A stretch of 64,000 nucleotides of DNA from Curtobacterium pusillum (lineage in GTDB: Bacteria > Actinomycetota > Actinomycetes > Actinomycetales > Microbacteriaceae), in the NCBI RefSeq assembly GCF_007673235.1, contig NZ_VDZH01000003.1:469168-533167 (forward strand), in the 5' to 3' direction. This document shows positions 47,417 to 57,033 of this stretch, one piece after another. How positions within the stretch are numbered: position 1 is the first letter of the stretch; the number at the start of each line of letters is the position of its first letter. A program made the translations under genes and the position numbers. The notes below the pieces were generated by a model. It was not told the DNA's origin and did no database searches. It worked only from the letters and a program-made list of their open reading frames with translations.

Positions 47417-48853
47417 TCAGGCGGTCGCGTCGCGGGCGGCCCACCAGTCGCGCAGGCGCGCCTCGGCATCCTCGGGGCCCAGGGGGCCCTCGTCCATGCG
47501 GACCTCGAGCAGGTGGCGGTAGGCCTCACCCACGGCACGCCCCGGTGGGATGTCGAGGATCCGCATGATGTCGTCGCCGGACAGGTCCGGCCGGATCGCG
47601 TCGAGTTCCTCCTGCTTCGACAGGGCGTCGATGCGGTCCTCGAGGTCGTCGTACGCGAAGGCGAGTCGGTCGGCCTTGCGGCGGTTGCGGGTCGTGACGT
47701 CGGAGCGGGTGAGCTCGTGCAGCCGTTCGAGCTGCGGGCCGGCGTCGCGGACGTACCGGCGGACGGCGGAGTCGGTCCAGGCGCCCTCGGTGTACCCGAA
47801 GAACCGGAGGTGCAGCTCGATCAGGCGGCTCACGGCCGCGATCGTGTCGTTGTCGAAGCGCAGGGCACGCAGGCGCTTCTTCGCGAGCTTCGACCCGACG
47901 AGGTCGTGGTGGTGGAAGCTCACGGCGCCGCCGGGTTCGAGTTTGCGGGTCGCCGGCTTGCCGATGTCGTGCAGGAGCGCCGCGAGTCGGAGCACGGTGT
48001 CCGGGGCCTCGCCGGGGTGGCGTTCGCCCTCGTACCCGATCGCCTGGGTCAGCACCGTGAGGGAGTGCTCGTAGACGTCCTTGTGGTGGTGGTGCTCGTC
48101 GATCTCGAGGCGCATCGCCGGCAGCTCCGGCAGGAACCGCTCGGCGAGACCGGTGTCCACGAGCAGGCGGACGCCGTCGACGGGGTCCCCGGTGTTCAGG
48201 AGCTTGACGAGCTCGTCCCGCACGCGTTCGGCGGAGACGATCCCGATCGAGTCGACCAGGTCCTCCATCGCCGCCCGCACCTCGTCCGACACGGTGAAGC
48301 CGAGCTGCGCCGTGAACCGGGCGGCGCGCATCATCCGGAGCGGGTCGTCGCGGAAGGACACCCGCGCGGCCTGCGGCGTGTGCAGGCGCTGGGCGAGGAG
48401 GTCCTCCACGCCGCCGTGCACGTCGACGAGCTCACGGGCCGGCAGCCGGAGCGCCATCGCGTTCACGGTGAAGTCGCGGCGGAGCAGGTCGTCCTCGATG
48501 GTGTCGCCGAACGCGACCTCGGGCTTGCGGGTCTCGCCGTCGTAGACGTCACTGCGGTAGGTCGTGATCTCGACCTGCTCGCCGGCGACCCGGGCGGCGA
48601 TGGTGCCGAACTGGCGGCCGACGTCCCAGGTGGCGCTCGCGATGGGTTCGACGATCCGCAGGATGTCGTCCGGTCGGGCGTCGGTCGTGAAGTCGAGGTC
48701 GGTGACCGGGCGACCCAGGAAGGCGTCGCGGACCGGCCCGCCGACGAGTGCGAGTTCGTGTCCGGCGTCGGCGAAGGCCCGAGCGAGGAGGTCGACGGGC
48801 TCGGTGGCGGCGAGTGCGTCGAGACGCTCGACGGCCTGGGCAACGGACTGCAT
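47417..48853 (-). CDS. cca: CCA tRNA nucleotidyltransferase
   Basis: 478 residues. Nucleotidyltransferase head: LALVGGPVRDAFLGR, the metal-binding DLDFTTDA, then RRDFTVNAMAL and the flexible-loop region DPLRMMRAARF; C-terminal HD domain (HHHHKDVYEHSLTVL, ALLHDIGKPATR) with the metal-binding HD pair, typical of actinobacterial enzymes. It adds or repairs the 3' CCA of tRNA. ATG 48853 follows AGGA with good spacing; ATG 48865 is too close to its GGGAGG. It diverges from the DUF6049-MurJ gene. Confidence 0.96.
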   Translation of the reverse strand: MQSVAQAVERLDALAATEPVDLLARAFADAGHELALVGGPVRDAFLGRPVTDLDFTTDARPDDILRIVEPIASATWDVGRQFGTIAARVAGEQVEITTYRSDVYDGETRKPEVAFGDTIEDDLLRRDFTVNAMALRLPARELVDVHGGVEDLLAQRLHTPQAARVSFRDDPLRMMRAARFTAQLGFTVSDEVRAAMEDLVDSIGIVSAERVRDELVKLLNTGDPVDGVRLLVDTGLAERFLPELPAMRLEIDEHHHHKDVYEHSLTVLTQAIGYEGERHPGEAPDTVLRLAALLHDIGKPATRKLEPGGAVSFHHHDLVGSKLAKKRLRALRFDNDTIAAVSRLIELHLRFFGYTEGAWTDSAVRRYVRDAGPQLERLHELTRSDVTTRNRRKADRLAFAYDDLEDRIDALSKQEELDAIRPDLSGDDIMRILDIPPGRAVGEAYRHLLEVRMDEGPLGPEDAEARLRDWWAARDATA

Positions 48854-48977
48854 GACGGTCCTCATCCTCCCAGATCACGCCCCCGAGTTCTCCACATCGT
48901 CCGCGCGCACGGGAGCGTTCATGGTCGCGCCTCATACACTCGTGGACGGCCCGGACCGAACCCGTGGGCCCTCCCGC

Positions 48978-51900
48978 ATGCAGATCTTCCGCAGAACGCT
49001 CGCCGCCGCCGCGACGACCCTCGTCGCCCTCGGCCTCGTCGTCGCGCCCGCGGTGGCCGACGGCGCCCTCGCCACGACAGCCCCCACGACGAAGACACGG
49101 GTGGCCCACCCCGCCGCCACCGAGGAGGGCAAGACCACCATCTCGATCGCGCCGGCGAACCGCGGGATCGTCCGGCCCGACCAGGACCTCGAGCTCTCGG
49201 TCACCGTCACGAACGACACCGACGCGGATGTCCCCGCCGGCACCGCGGACCTCGACATCTTCCGTGCGGTCAGCACCCGGGACGTCCTCTCGGACTGGCT
49301 CGGCGACACCAGCACGACCGGTTACTTCGGCGCCCCGATGGACTCTGTGGACGTCCCGGCGGTCCCGGCGCACCGATCGGTCACCCTCGGCTCGGTGAAG
49401 ATCGTCTCCGGCAACGTGGCACTCGGGGGCTACTCGTCCTTCGGTGCTCGCCGCATCGCCGCGGACTACACGGCCGGCGACACCCGAGCCGTGGCCCGGT
49501 CCGCGATCACCTGGTACCCGGACTCCGCCGACCAGACCCCGGTCGGCGTCTCGGTCGCGATGCCCATCACGGTCCCGAAGACCGGCGACGGCGTCCTCGA
49601 CCGGAGCGTCCTCACCTCCGCGACCGCCGTCGACGGCACGCTCACCCAGCAGCTCGACGCGGCAGAGGACCACAACGTCGCCGTGGCGATCGACCCGAGG
49701 ATCATCGCGTCGATCCGACTGCTGGGCGAGGACGCCCCGTCGTCGGCCACCGCCTGGCTCACGCGTCTCGAGTCGCTCCGCAACGAGACGTTCGCGCTGC
49801 CCTACGGCGACGCCGACGTCACCGGCCTGCGCCAGGCGGGTGCGAACGGCATCCTGTCGCCGATCTCCCTCGACCAGGAGGTCGACCCCGACCACTTCCC
49901 GGGCGCCACGACACCGACGCCCACGCCGACGCAGGAGCCCGCGTCGCCCTCGACCGCGGCCTCCGCGACGGCGACCCCCACCGACGGCGCGACCGCAGGT
50001 GCGGGTGACGGCTCCGGCGACGGCACCACGACCGACGACGGCACACCGACGACGCTGCCGACCACCGACTCGCTCCTCGACTTCCCGTACTCGATGGACT
50101 CGGTCGCGTGGCCGTCCGACGGCACGGTGACGGCGGCGGACCTGCCCGCGCTCGCGAAGGCCGGCACGAAGACGACCATCGTGTCGAGCGGCAACACGTC
50201 GGCCGGCGCGGACACCACGATCTCGGCGTCCGAGCAGATCAGCGGTCAGCACGTGCTCGTGTCCGACCAGTCGATGTCCTCGCTGCTCCGGTCGGCGGCC
50301 ACCGCCACGAACCAGCAGGACTGGTCGTCCTCCGTGGCCGAGCTCACGGCCACCCTCGCCACCGCCGCCCGCGCGGGCACCGCCGAGAGTCCGATCCTCC
50401 TGACGCTCGACCGCGAGTGGCCGACGAACTCCGCACGGCTCAGTGCTGCACTCGACGCGATCGAGGGCACCCCCTGGGTCGCCCCGACCGACCTGTCGTC
50501 GGCGTCGTCCGCGACCGCAGGGTCGCTCAGCCTCACCGCCGGGACGAACGGCGACGCACGGATCGACCAGCTGCAGCACCTCGTCGCGGGGGAGCAGGAC
50601 CTCACGGCGTTCTCCTCCGCCCTCGACACCCCGACCGAACTCACCGCCCCGGCGCGGCTCAACCTGCTCGCGCTGTCCTCGAACGCCTGGCGGTCCGACC
50701 CAGACGGCTTCGCGACGGCGGTCGACGCACGGGTCGCGAGCTGGGCGAACGCCGTCTCGAAGGTCAGCATCGTCGACTCGAGCAGCCTCACCCTGCTCGG
50801 CGACCGTTCGTCGCTCCCCATCTCGATCCGGAACAGCTCGACGTTCCCCGTGACCGTCCGGCTGTCCGTCCAACCCTCGAACTCGGCGCTGCGCGTCGTG
50901 CGCAACGACATCGAGGTCAAGATCCAGCCCCGGTCCTCCACCCGGACGACCGTCCCGGTGCAGTCGGTCGCGAACGGCAAGGTCAACCTGACGGTGTCGC
51001 TCGCCAGCCCGACCGGGGTCAAGGTCAGCGACTCGGCGACGGTCGAGCTCAACGTGCAGGCGCAGTGGGAGACCGTGATCACGGCCGCGGCGGCGGTCGC
51101 GCTCGTCGCGATCTTCGGCTTCGGCATCTTCCGGAGCATCCGCAAGCGGATCCGGCGCCGGAACGGCGAACTCGACGACGAGGACGACGACGACCCGAAC
51201 CGGCCCCTGGAGGTCCAGCCGGTCGTCGGAGGCGAGCCGCTGCCGGCCGCGACGCATCGTGACGGACCCACGCCGCTCCTCCAGGCCGACCACCGTGCCG
51301 ACGCCCGTGCCGCCGTCCCGGACGACCGCGACGAACCGTCAGCCGACCCCGAGGAGCCCGTCATCAGCGCCACCCAGCCGCAGCCGTCCGTCGACGCGGA
51401 GCCCGCGGCCGAGCGCAGTCTCGGCCGGGCGAGCGCGATGCTCGCGGCCGGGACGATGGTCTCGCGCATCCTCGGGTTCGCGAAGACGTTCGTGCTGGCC
51501 TTCGCGATCGGCAACACGGGCTCCGACGCCGCCAACGCGTTCGCCATCTCGAACCAGCTGCCGAACAACATCTACGCGCTCATCGCCGGCGGCCTGCTCT
51601 CCGCGGTGCTCATCCCGCAGATCGTCCGCTCGATGAAGCAGCACACCGACGGCGGTACCGCGTACGTCAACAAGATCGTCACCCTCGGCGGCTCGGCGTT
51701 CCTGGTGATCACCGTCGTGGCGACCCTCCTCGCCCCCGTCCTGGTGCGCGTGTACAGCCAGAGCGCCGGCGACGGCGGCAAGGGCTTCAGCGCGGCCACG
51801 ACCGACCTCGCCGTGGCGTTCGCGTTCTGGTGCCTGCCGCAGATCCTCTTCTACGCGATGTACTCGCTGCTCGGCGAGGTCCTCAACGCCAAGCAGGTGT

Positions 51901-53036
51901 TCGGGCCGTTCACCTGGGCACCGCTGATCAACAACGTGATCGCGATCGCCGGTCTCATCGTGTTCATCGCCCTCTTCGGCGGCCGCAGCGTGAACGCCTC
52001 CACCGACGACTGGACGCCGCTGAAGATCGCGGTGCTGGCCGGCAGCGCCTCGGTGGGCGTCCTCGCACAGGCTGCCTTCCTGCCGCTGTTCTGGCGACGA
52101 GCGGGCCTGAGCTTCCGCCCCGACTTCCGGTGGCGCGGTGTCGGTCTGAAGGCGACCGGCACGGCCGCCGGATGGCTCTTCGCGATGATCCTCGTGACGC
52201 AGCTCGCCGGCGTCGTGCAGGCCCGCGTCGCCTCGCTCGCGACCGGGGCCGGGAACGCGACGCTCAGCACGACCTGGCTGCTCTTCATGCTGCCGCACTC
52301 GATCATCACCGTCTCGATCGCGACGGCGTACTTCACCCGGATGAGCCACGACGCCGAACGGGGCGACCTGGCCGCCGTCCGTCGGAACCTGTCCCTGTCG
52401 CTCCGGATCGTCGGCCTGTTCACGGTGTTCGCCTCGGTCGCCCTGATCGTCACCGCGATGCCGTTCGCCCGGATCTGGGAGAACGAGTTCGGCCACACCC
52501 AGTCGATGGCACTCGTGCTCGTCGCCTACATGCCCGGCCTCGTGCTGTTCAGCATGCTCTTCATCATCCAGCGCGTGTTCTGGGCCATGCACGACCACCG
52601 CACGCCGTTCCTCATGCAGCTCGTGCAGTCCGGCTTGTTCGTCATCGGTGCCCTCGCCGTGGCGATGCTCCCCGGGTCGGTCATCGGCGTCGGCATCGCG
52701 ATCTGCACGACCATCGCCGGCTCCGCCCAGACGATCGTCGCGCTCGTGCTCGTCCGGAAGCGCCTCGGCGGCATCGAGGGTCCCGTCGTCACCCGCTCGC
52801 ACGTGCAGTTCGTCATCGCCGCCCTGATCTCGGGCGTCGCCGGTCTCGTCGTCGCGAACTTCTTCGGGGCGTTCTCCTCCGACGGCTTCGCGATGGCGGA
52901 CGTCACGGGCGCCCTGATCACCCTCGCGCTCACGGGCGCCGTCATGGTCGTCGTGTACTTCGGGGCCCTCGTCGTGGCGAAGAACGGTGAGATCGCGAAC
53001 GCGGTGTCGCTCCTGCGCAGCCGCCTCGGCCGCTGA
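48978..53036 (+). CDS. murJ: DUF6049-type secreted protein fused to MurJ lipid II flippase
   Basis: One uninterrupted frame of 1352 residues. Residues 1-27 form a signal peptide (LAAAATTLVALGLVVAPAVA). About 35-690 is the actinobacterial DUF6049-type extracellular region with a low-complexity Pro/Thr/Gly insert near 310-360. One membrane helix lies near 697-720 (ITAAAAVALVAIFGFGIF) followed by RSIRKRIRRR and an acidic linker. From about 810 the MurJ flippase starts (SLGRASAMLAAGTMVSRILGF, PNNIYALIAGGLLSAVLIPQIV) with its roughly 14 helices to the end. MurJ moves lipid II outward for peptidoglycan synthesis. In relatives these are usually adjacent genes; here no stop or good internal start separates them (inference). 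Confidence 0.88.
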   Translation: MQIFRRTLAAAATTLVALGLVVAPAVADGALATTAPTTKTRVAHPAATEEGKTTISIAPANRGIVRPDQDLELSVTVTNDTDADVPAGTADLDIFRAVSTRDVLSDWLGDTSTTGYFGAPMDSVDVPAVPAHRSVTLGSVKIVSGNVALGGYSSFGARRIAADYTAGDTRAVARSAITWYPDSADQTPVGVSVAMPITVPKTGDGVLDRSVLTSATAVDGTLTQQLDAAEDHNVAVAIDPRIIASIRLLGEDAPSSATAWLTRLESLRNETFALPYGDADVTGLRQAGANGILSPISLDQEVDPDHFPGATTPTPTPTQEPASPSTAASATATPTDGATAGAGDGSGDGTTTDDGTPTTLPTTDSLLDFPYSMDSVAWPSDGTVTAADLPALAKAGTKTTIVSSGNTSAGADTTISASEQISGQHVLVSDQSMSSLLRSAATATNQQDWSSSVAELTATLATAARAGTAESPILLTLDREWPTNSARLSAALDAIEGTPWVAPTDLSSASSATAGSLSLTAGTNGDARIDQLQHLVAGEQDLTAFSSALDTPTELTAPARLNLLALSSNAWRSDPDGFATAVDARVASWANAVSKVSIVDSSSLTLLGDRSSLPISIRNSSTFPVTVRLSVQPSNSALRVVRNDIEVKIQPRSSTRTTVPVQSVANGKVNLTVSLASPTGVKVSDSATVELNVQAQWETVITAAAAVALVAIFGFGIFRSIRKRIRRRNGELDDEDDDDPNRPLEVQPVVGGEPLPAATHRDGPTPLLQADHRADARAAVPDDRDEPSADPEEPVISATQPQPSVDAEPAAERSLGRASAMLAAGTMVSRILGFAKTFVLAFAIGNTGSDAANAFAISNQLPNNIYALIAGGLLSAVLIPQIVRSMKQHTDGGTAYVNKIVTLGGSAFLVITVVATLLAPVLVRVYSQSAGDGGKGFSAATTDLAVAFAFWCLPQILFYAMYSLLGEVLNAKQVFGPFTWAPLINNVIAIAGLIVFIALFGGRSVNASTDDWTPLKIAVLAGSASVGVLAQAAFLPLFWRRAGLSFRPDFRWRGVGLKATGTAAGWLFAMILVTQLAGVVQARVASLATGAGNATLSTTWLLFMLPHSIITVSIATAYFTRMSHDAERGDLAAVRRNLSLSLRIVGLFTVFASVALIVTAMPFARIWENEFGHTQSMALVLVAYMPGLVLFSMLFIIQRVFWAMHDHRTPFLMQLVQSGLFVIGALAVAMLPGSVIGVGIAICTTIAGSAQTIVALVLVRKRLGGIEGPVVTRSHVQFVIAALISGVAGLVVANFFGAFSSDGFAMADVTGALITLALTGAVMVVVYFGALVVAKNGEIANAVSLLRSRLGR

Positions 53037-53122
53037 CGCCCGGCGTTCCCGGGTCTCCTGGAATGCGACGCCGCTAGCATGTGTTGACCCGGTCAGCGAT
53101 CTACGGAAGGGCATCGAGGCAC

Positions 53123-54106
53123 ATGCGCCAGCTCATCATCATCGGTTCCGGCCCGGCCGGGTTCACCGCCGGCATCTACGCCGCACGGGCCGAGCTCAAG
53201 CCGCTCATCGTCGCGTCCAGCGTCGAGACCGGCGGCGAGCTCACCAAGACCACCGAGGTCGAGAACTTCCCGGGCTTCCCCGAGGGGATCCAGGGCCCCG
53301 ACCTCATGATCAAGATGCAGGAACAGGCCGAGAAGTTCGGCGCCGAGGTCCTGTACGACGACGCCGTCTCGGTCGACCTCACCGGCGACGTGAAGAAGGT
53401 CACCGTCGGCTCCGGCGAGACGTACGAGGCCCTCGCGGTCATCTACGCGACGGGTTCGGCGTACCGCCACCTCGGCCTCGCCGACGAAGAGCGCCTGTCC
53501 GGCCACGGCGTCAGCTGGTGCGCGACGTGCGACGGCTTCTTCTTCCGCCAGAAGAACATCGCCGTCGTCGGGGGTGGCGACTCCGCGATGGAGGAAGCGA
53601 CGTTCCTCACCCGCTTCGCCGACAAGGTCACGGTCATCCACCGCAAGGACACCCTCCGCGCGTCGAAGATCATGCAGGACCGGGCGATGAACGACCCGAA
53701 GATCGAGTTCGCGTGGAACAAGGAGGTCACCGGCATCACGGGTGACTCCGCGGTCACCGGCGTCACCCTGCGCGACACGGTCGACGGCTCCGAGAGCGAG
53801 CTCGCCCTCGACGGTCTGTTCATCGCGATCGGCAACGACCCCCGCACGCACCTGATCCACGGGCAGATCGACATCGCACCGGAGGGCACCATCGCCGTCC
53901 AGGGCCGCACGTCGAAGACCAACCTGCCGGGTGTCTTCGCGGCGGGCGACGTGATCGACCCCACCTACCGTCAGGCGATCACCGCTGCCGGTTCGGGCAC
54001 GGTCGCAGCGCTCGACGCCGAGAAGTACCTGGCGGACCTGTCGGACGACCTCACCGCGGCGGCCGTGGGCGACGCGCCCGTCGAGCCCGTCACGGCGTCC
54101 GCCTAG
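53123..54106 (+). CDS. trxB: Thioredoxin-disulfide reductase
   Basis: 327 residues from ATG 53123. FAD motif IIGSGPAGFTAGIYAARAEL, redox pair CATC in HGVSWCATCDGFFF near residue 135, NADPH motif VVGGGDSAMEEATFL, and FAD-binding GVFAAGDVIDPTYRQAITAAGSG. It reduces thioredoxin with NADPH; trxA follows 78 bp downstream. A short acidic/Ala tail extends beyond the typical end. Confidence 0.97.
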   Translation: MRQLIIIGSGPAGFTAGIYAARAELKPLIVASSVETGGELTKTTEVENFPGFPEGIQGPDLMIKMQEQAEKFGAEVLYDDAVSVDLTGDVKKVTVGSGETYEALAVIYATGSAYRHLGLADEERLSGHGVSWCATCDGFFFRQKNIAVVGGGDSAMEEATFLTRFADKVTVIHRKDTLRASKIMQDRAMNDPKIEFAWNKEVTGITGDSAVTGVTLRDTVDGSESELALDGLFIAIGNDPRTHLIHGQIDIAPEGTIAVQGRTSKTNLPGVFAAGDVIDPTYRQAITAAGSGTVAALDAEKYLADLSDDLTAAAVGDAPVEPVTASA

Positions 54107-54184
54107 GCGCCGACGCGACACCCGGGGAATGCACTGACGGCACGTGCCGTTGCACCCACTGATCGACTTCTCGAAGGAGCACAC

Positions 54185-54511
54185 ATGTCCAACGCCAAGG
54201 CAGTCACCGACGCCACCTTCTCGGACGAGGTCCTCAAGTCCGACAAGACGATCCTCGTCGACTTCTGGGCCGAGTGGTGCGGCCCGTGTCGCGCGGTCTC
54301 GCCGATCCTCGACCAGATCGCCGCGGAGCACGCCGACAAGATCGAGATCGTGAAGCTCAACGTCGACGACAACCCGCAGTCGGCGATGAACTACCAGATC
54401 ACCTCCATCCCGGCGATGAAGGTCTTCAAGGGCGGCGAGGTCGTCAAGACCGTCATCGGCGCCAAGCCGAAGCCGGCACTCGAGGCCGACCTCGCGGAGT
54501 TCCTCGCGTAG
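54185..54511 (+). CDS. trxA: Thioredoxin
   Basis: 108-residue thioredoxin with the active site WAEWCGPCRAV near residue 30 and cis-Pro in TSIPAMKVF. Start ATG 54185 follows GAAGGAGC. It is the natural substrate of TrxB from the gene just upstream. The strong hairpin at 54523-54563 ends the trxBA transcript. Confidence 0.97.
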   Translation: MSNAKAVTDATFSDEVLKSDKTILVDFWAEWCGPCRAVSPILDQIAAEHADKIEIVKLNVDDNPQSAMNYQITSIPAMKVFKGGEVVKTVIGAKPKPALEADLAEFLA

Positions 54512-54522
54512 GACCACCCCAC

Positions 54523-54563
54523 ACGGACGGCCCCGCACCCGAACAGGGAGCGGGGCCGTCCGT
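54523..54563 (+). terminator. Rho-independent-type terminator after trxA
   Basis: Perfect 14-bp stem ACGGACGGCCCCGC (54523-54536) / GCGGGGCCGTCCGT (54550-54563) with a 13-nt loop, 12 bp after the trxA stop. It shares only the ACGGA/CCGT ends with the dispersed palindrome. Degenerate ~10-bp repeats of CGTTCCCGGT type follow to about 54610. Confidence 0.85.
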
Positions 54564-54718
54564 CGTTCCCGGCCGTTCCGGTCGTTCCCGGTCGTTCTCG
54601 GTCATTCCGGTCCACCGGTTCAGGATCGGCCCCGTCGCGGACCCCGGGTTTCCGCGGTCGATGTCGTAGTGTGGCGGGAATGTGAGTGGCGGGCAGGTCC
54701 CGCTGGAACGGAGCCAAG

Positions 54719-56023
54719 ATGACGAACGGCAACAGCCTCGACCCCTGGTACGACTCCTACGCCCAGCGCACCGCCGGGCTGAGCGCCTCCGAGGTCCGAG
54801 CCCTGTTCGCCGTCGCCTCGCGGCCCGAGGTGGTCTCGCTCGCCGGCGGCATGCCGTACGTCTCCGCGCTCCCGCGTGAGCTCGTCACGGGCTCCCTGGA
54901 CCGTGTGATGGCCGAGGACGCCGCGATGGCGTTGCAGTACGGCGGTGGACAGGGCCTGCGGTCCCTGCGCGAGCACATCGTCGACGTGATGAGCCTCGAG
55001 GGCATCCGTGCCAGCGCCGAGGACGTCGTCGTCACCACGGGCTCGCAGCACGCGCTCGACCTCGTCACGCGACTCTTCATCGACCCGGGTGACGTCGTGC
55101 TGGCCGAGTCGCCGTCCTACGTCGGCGCGATCGGCGTCTTCCGCTCGTACCAGGCGGAGACCGTGCACGTCACGACCGACGAGAACGGTCTCGTGCCCGA
55201 AGCCCTGCGCGAGGCCATCGCCAACCTGCGCACGCAGGGCAAGCGGATCAAGTTCCTCTACACGATCCCGAACTTCCACAACCCGGCCGGCGTGACGATG
55301 AGCCGTGAGCGCCGCATCGAGATCCTCGACATCTGCCGGTCGAACAACATCCTGGTACTCGAGGACAACCCGTACGGCCTCCTCTGGTTCGACGAGCCCG
55401 CGCCGCAGGCCATCCGGTCCATCGACGAGGAGGGAGTGGTCTACCTCGGATCGTTCTCGAAGACCCTCGCACCGGGCTTCCGCGTCGGCTGGGCCCTCGC
55501 ACCGCACGCCATCCGCGAGAAGCTCGTCCTCGCCAACGAGTCCGCGGTCCTCGCCCCGAACTCCTTCGGGCAGTACGTGGTCAACGCCTACCTCGACGCC
55601 GCGGACTGGAAGGGTCAGGTCGACACCTTCCGCGGGCTGTACGCGGAGCGCCGCGACGCCATGATGTCCGCGCTGGGGGAGTTCCTGCCGGACCTGTCCT
55701 GGACGAAGCCGAACGGTGGCTTCTTCGTGTGGCTAACGCTCCCCGAGTCCCTGGACTCCAAGGCGATGTTGCCGCGCGCCGTCAAGGAACTCGTCGCCTA
55801 CACCCCGGGCACCGCGTTCTACGCCGACGGACGCGGCGGCGGGCACATCCGTCTGTCGTTCTGCTACCCGACCCCGGACCAGATCCGTGTCGGCGTGAAG
55901 CGCCTCGCCAACGTCGTGAACGACGAACTCGAGCTCATCGAGACGTTCGGCCCGACCACCCGGCCGAACACCCTCGTCCGTCCGACCTCATCGGTCAGCG
56001 CGCCGCCGCCGAACATCTCCTGA
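54719..56023 (+). CDS. PLP-dependent aminotransferase (2-aminoadipate/MocR-like fold type I)
   Basis: 434 residues. SASEVRALFAVASRPEVVSLAGG opening (residues 20-42), LQYGGGQGLRSLREHI, TTGSQHALDLV, IPNFHNPAG and the PLP Schiff-base lysine in GSFSKTLAPGFRVGW are all intact, as in 2-aminoadipate transaminases and aromatic aminotransferases. ATG 54719 follows GGAGCC. It is located between trxA and the D-Ala ligase homologue, an arrangement common near actinobacterial oriC. Substrate not determinable. Confidence 0.92.
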   Translation: MTNGNSLDPWYDSYAQRTAGLSASEVRALFAVASRPEVVSLAGGMPYVSALPRELVTGSLDRVMAEDAAMALQYGGGQGLRSLREHIVDVMSLEGIRASAEDVVVTTGSQHALDLVTRLFIDPGDVVLAESPSYVGAIGVFRSYQAETVHVTTDENGLVPEALREAIANLRTQGKRIKFLYTIPNFHNPAGVTMSRERRIEILDICRSNNILVLEDNPYGLLWFDEPAPQAIRSIDEEGVVYLGSFSKTLAPGFRVGWALAPHAIREKLVLANESAVLAPNSFGQYVVNAYLDAADWKGQVDTFRGLYAERRDAMMSALGEFLPDLSWTKPNGGFFVWLTLPESLDSKAMLPRAVKELVAYTPGTAFYADGRGGGHIRLSFCYPTPDQIRVGVKRLANVVNDELELIETFGPTTRPNTLVRPTSSVSAPPPNIS

Positions 56024-56069
56024 TCAGCACTTTTCACCGCTCCACCCGCAGTACCGGAGGTCCCTTCGC

Positions 56070-57032
56070 ATGGCCGAGCTCACTCGCCGTCACGTCGTCG
56101 TCGTCGCCGGAGGGATCTCGCACGAGCGTGACGTCTCCCTGCGGTCTGGGCGACGTGTCGCAGACTCCCTGACGGGGTACGGCTGGCAGGTCGACCTCCG
56201 CGACGCGGACGCGTCGCTCCTGCCGACCCTGCGGGAGACCCGCCCGGACGTCGTGTGGCCGGCACTGCACGGCGCCTCCGGTGAAGACGGCGCCCTGCGG
56301 GGCATCCTGGAGGCACTGGACATCCCGTTCGTCGGCTCACGTTCCACGTCGGCCCGCTTGGCATGGGACAAGCCCACCGCCTCAGCGCTGGTCGCGCGGG
56401 CGGGTGTCCGTACCCCCCGCTCCGTGACACTGTCCCACGACGTCTTCCGTGAGCTCGGTGCTGTCGGCGTCCTGGAGAGCATCGCAGCGGAGCACCCGGT
56501 TCCCCTGGCCGTGAAACCAGCCCGGGGCGGCAGCGCGCAAGGTGTCACCCTCGTCGATGATGTGAACGACCTCCCGCGGGCGATGGTCACCGCCTACACG
56601 TACTGCGACGACGTCGTGGTCGAACAGCTCATCCGGGGGACCGAGGTCGCCGTCGGCATCATCGACACAGGTGACGGCCCCGTTGCCCTCTCCGCGGTGG
56701 AGATCGTCCCGCGGAACGGCATCTACGGCTTCGAGGCCCGCTACAACGCCGGCGAGACCACCTTCTACACACCCGCTCGCCTGTCCGAGGAGTTCGCCGC
56801 GGCGGCCTCCGACGCCGCTGTCGCAGCGCACGCAGCACTCGGGCTCCGACACATCTCCCGAGTCGACCTGATCATCGACGCCGCCGGTACGCCGTGGTTC
56901 CTCGAGGCCAACGTGCTCCCCGGGCTCACCGAGACCTCCCTCGTCCCGCAGGCGCTCTCCGCATCCGGTTTCGATCTCGGGTGGACCTACGCAGAACTCG
57001 CCGAGCAGGCGATCCGCGACCACCGGCGCTGA
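56070..57032 (+). CDS. D-alanine-D-alanine ligase family ATP-grasp protein
   Basis: 320-residue ATP-grasp protein. GGISHERDVSLRSGRRVADSL N-terminal loop (residues 14-34), PALHGASGEDGALRGILE, AVKPARGGSAQGVTLV and the metal site EANVLPGLTETSLVPQA match Ddl-type ligases. Start ATG 56070 follows CGGAGG. It may be a second Ddl or an actinobacterial paralogue with a different amino acid; the main Ddl cannot be excluded from this window alone. Confidence 0.88.
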   Translation: MAELTRRHVVVVAGGISHERDVSLRSGRRVADSLTGYGWQVDLRDADASLLPTLRETRPDVVWPALHGASGEDGALRGILEALDIPFVGSRSTSARLAWDKPTASALVARAGVRTPRSVTLSHDVFRELGAVGVLESIAAEHPVPLAVKPARGGSAQGVTLVDDVNDLPRAMVTAYTYCDDVVVEQLIRGTEVAVGIIDTGDGPVALSAVEIVPRNGIYGFEARYNAGETTFYTPARLSEEFAAAASDAAVAAHAALGLRHISRVDLIIDAAGTPWFLEANVLPGLTETSLVPQALSASGFDLGWTYAELAEQAIRDHRR

Positions 57033-57033
57033 C

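Noticed and set aside
48564..48977. Upstream extension of the DUF6049-MurJ frame
   Set aside because: It overlaps the cca gene antisense and places the clear signal peptide (starting at 48978) internally.
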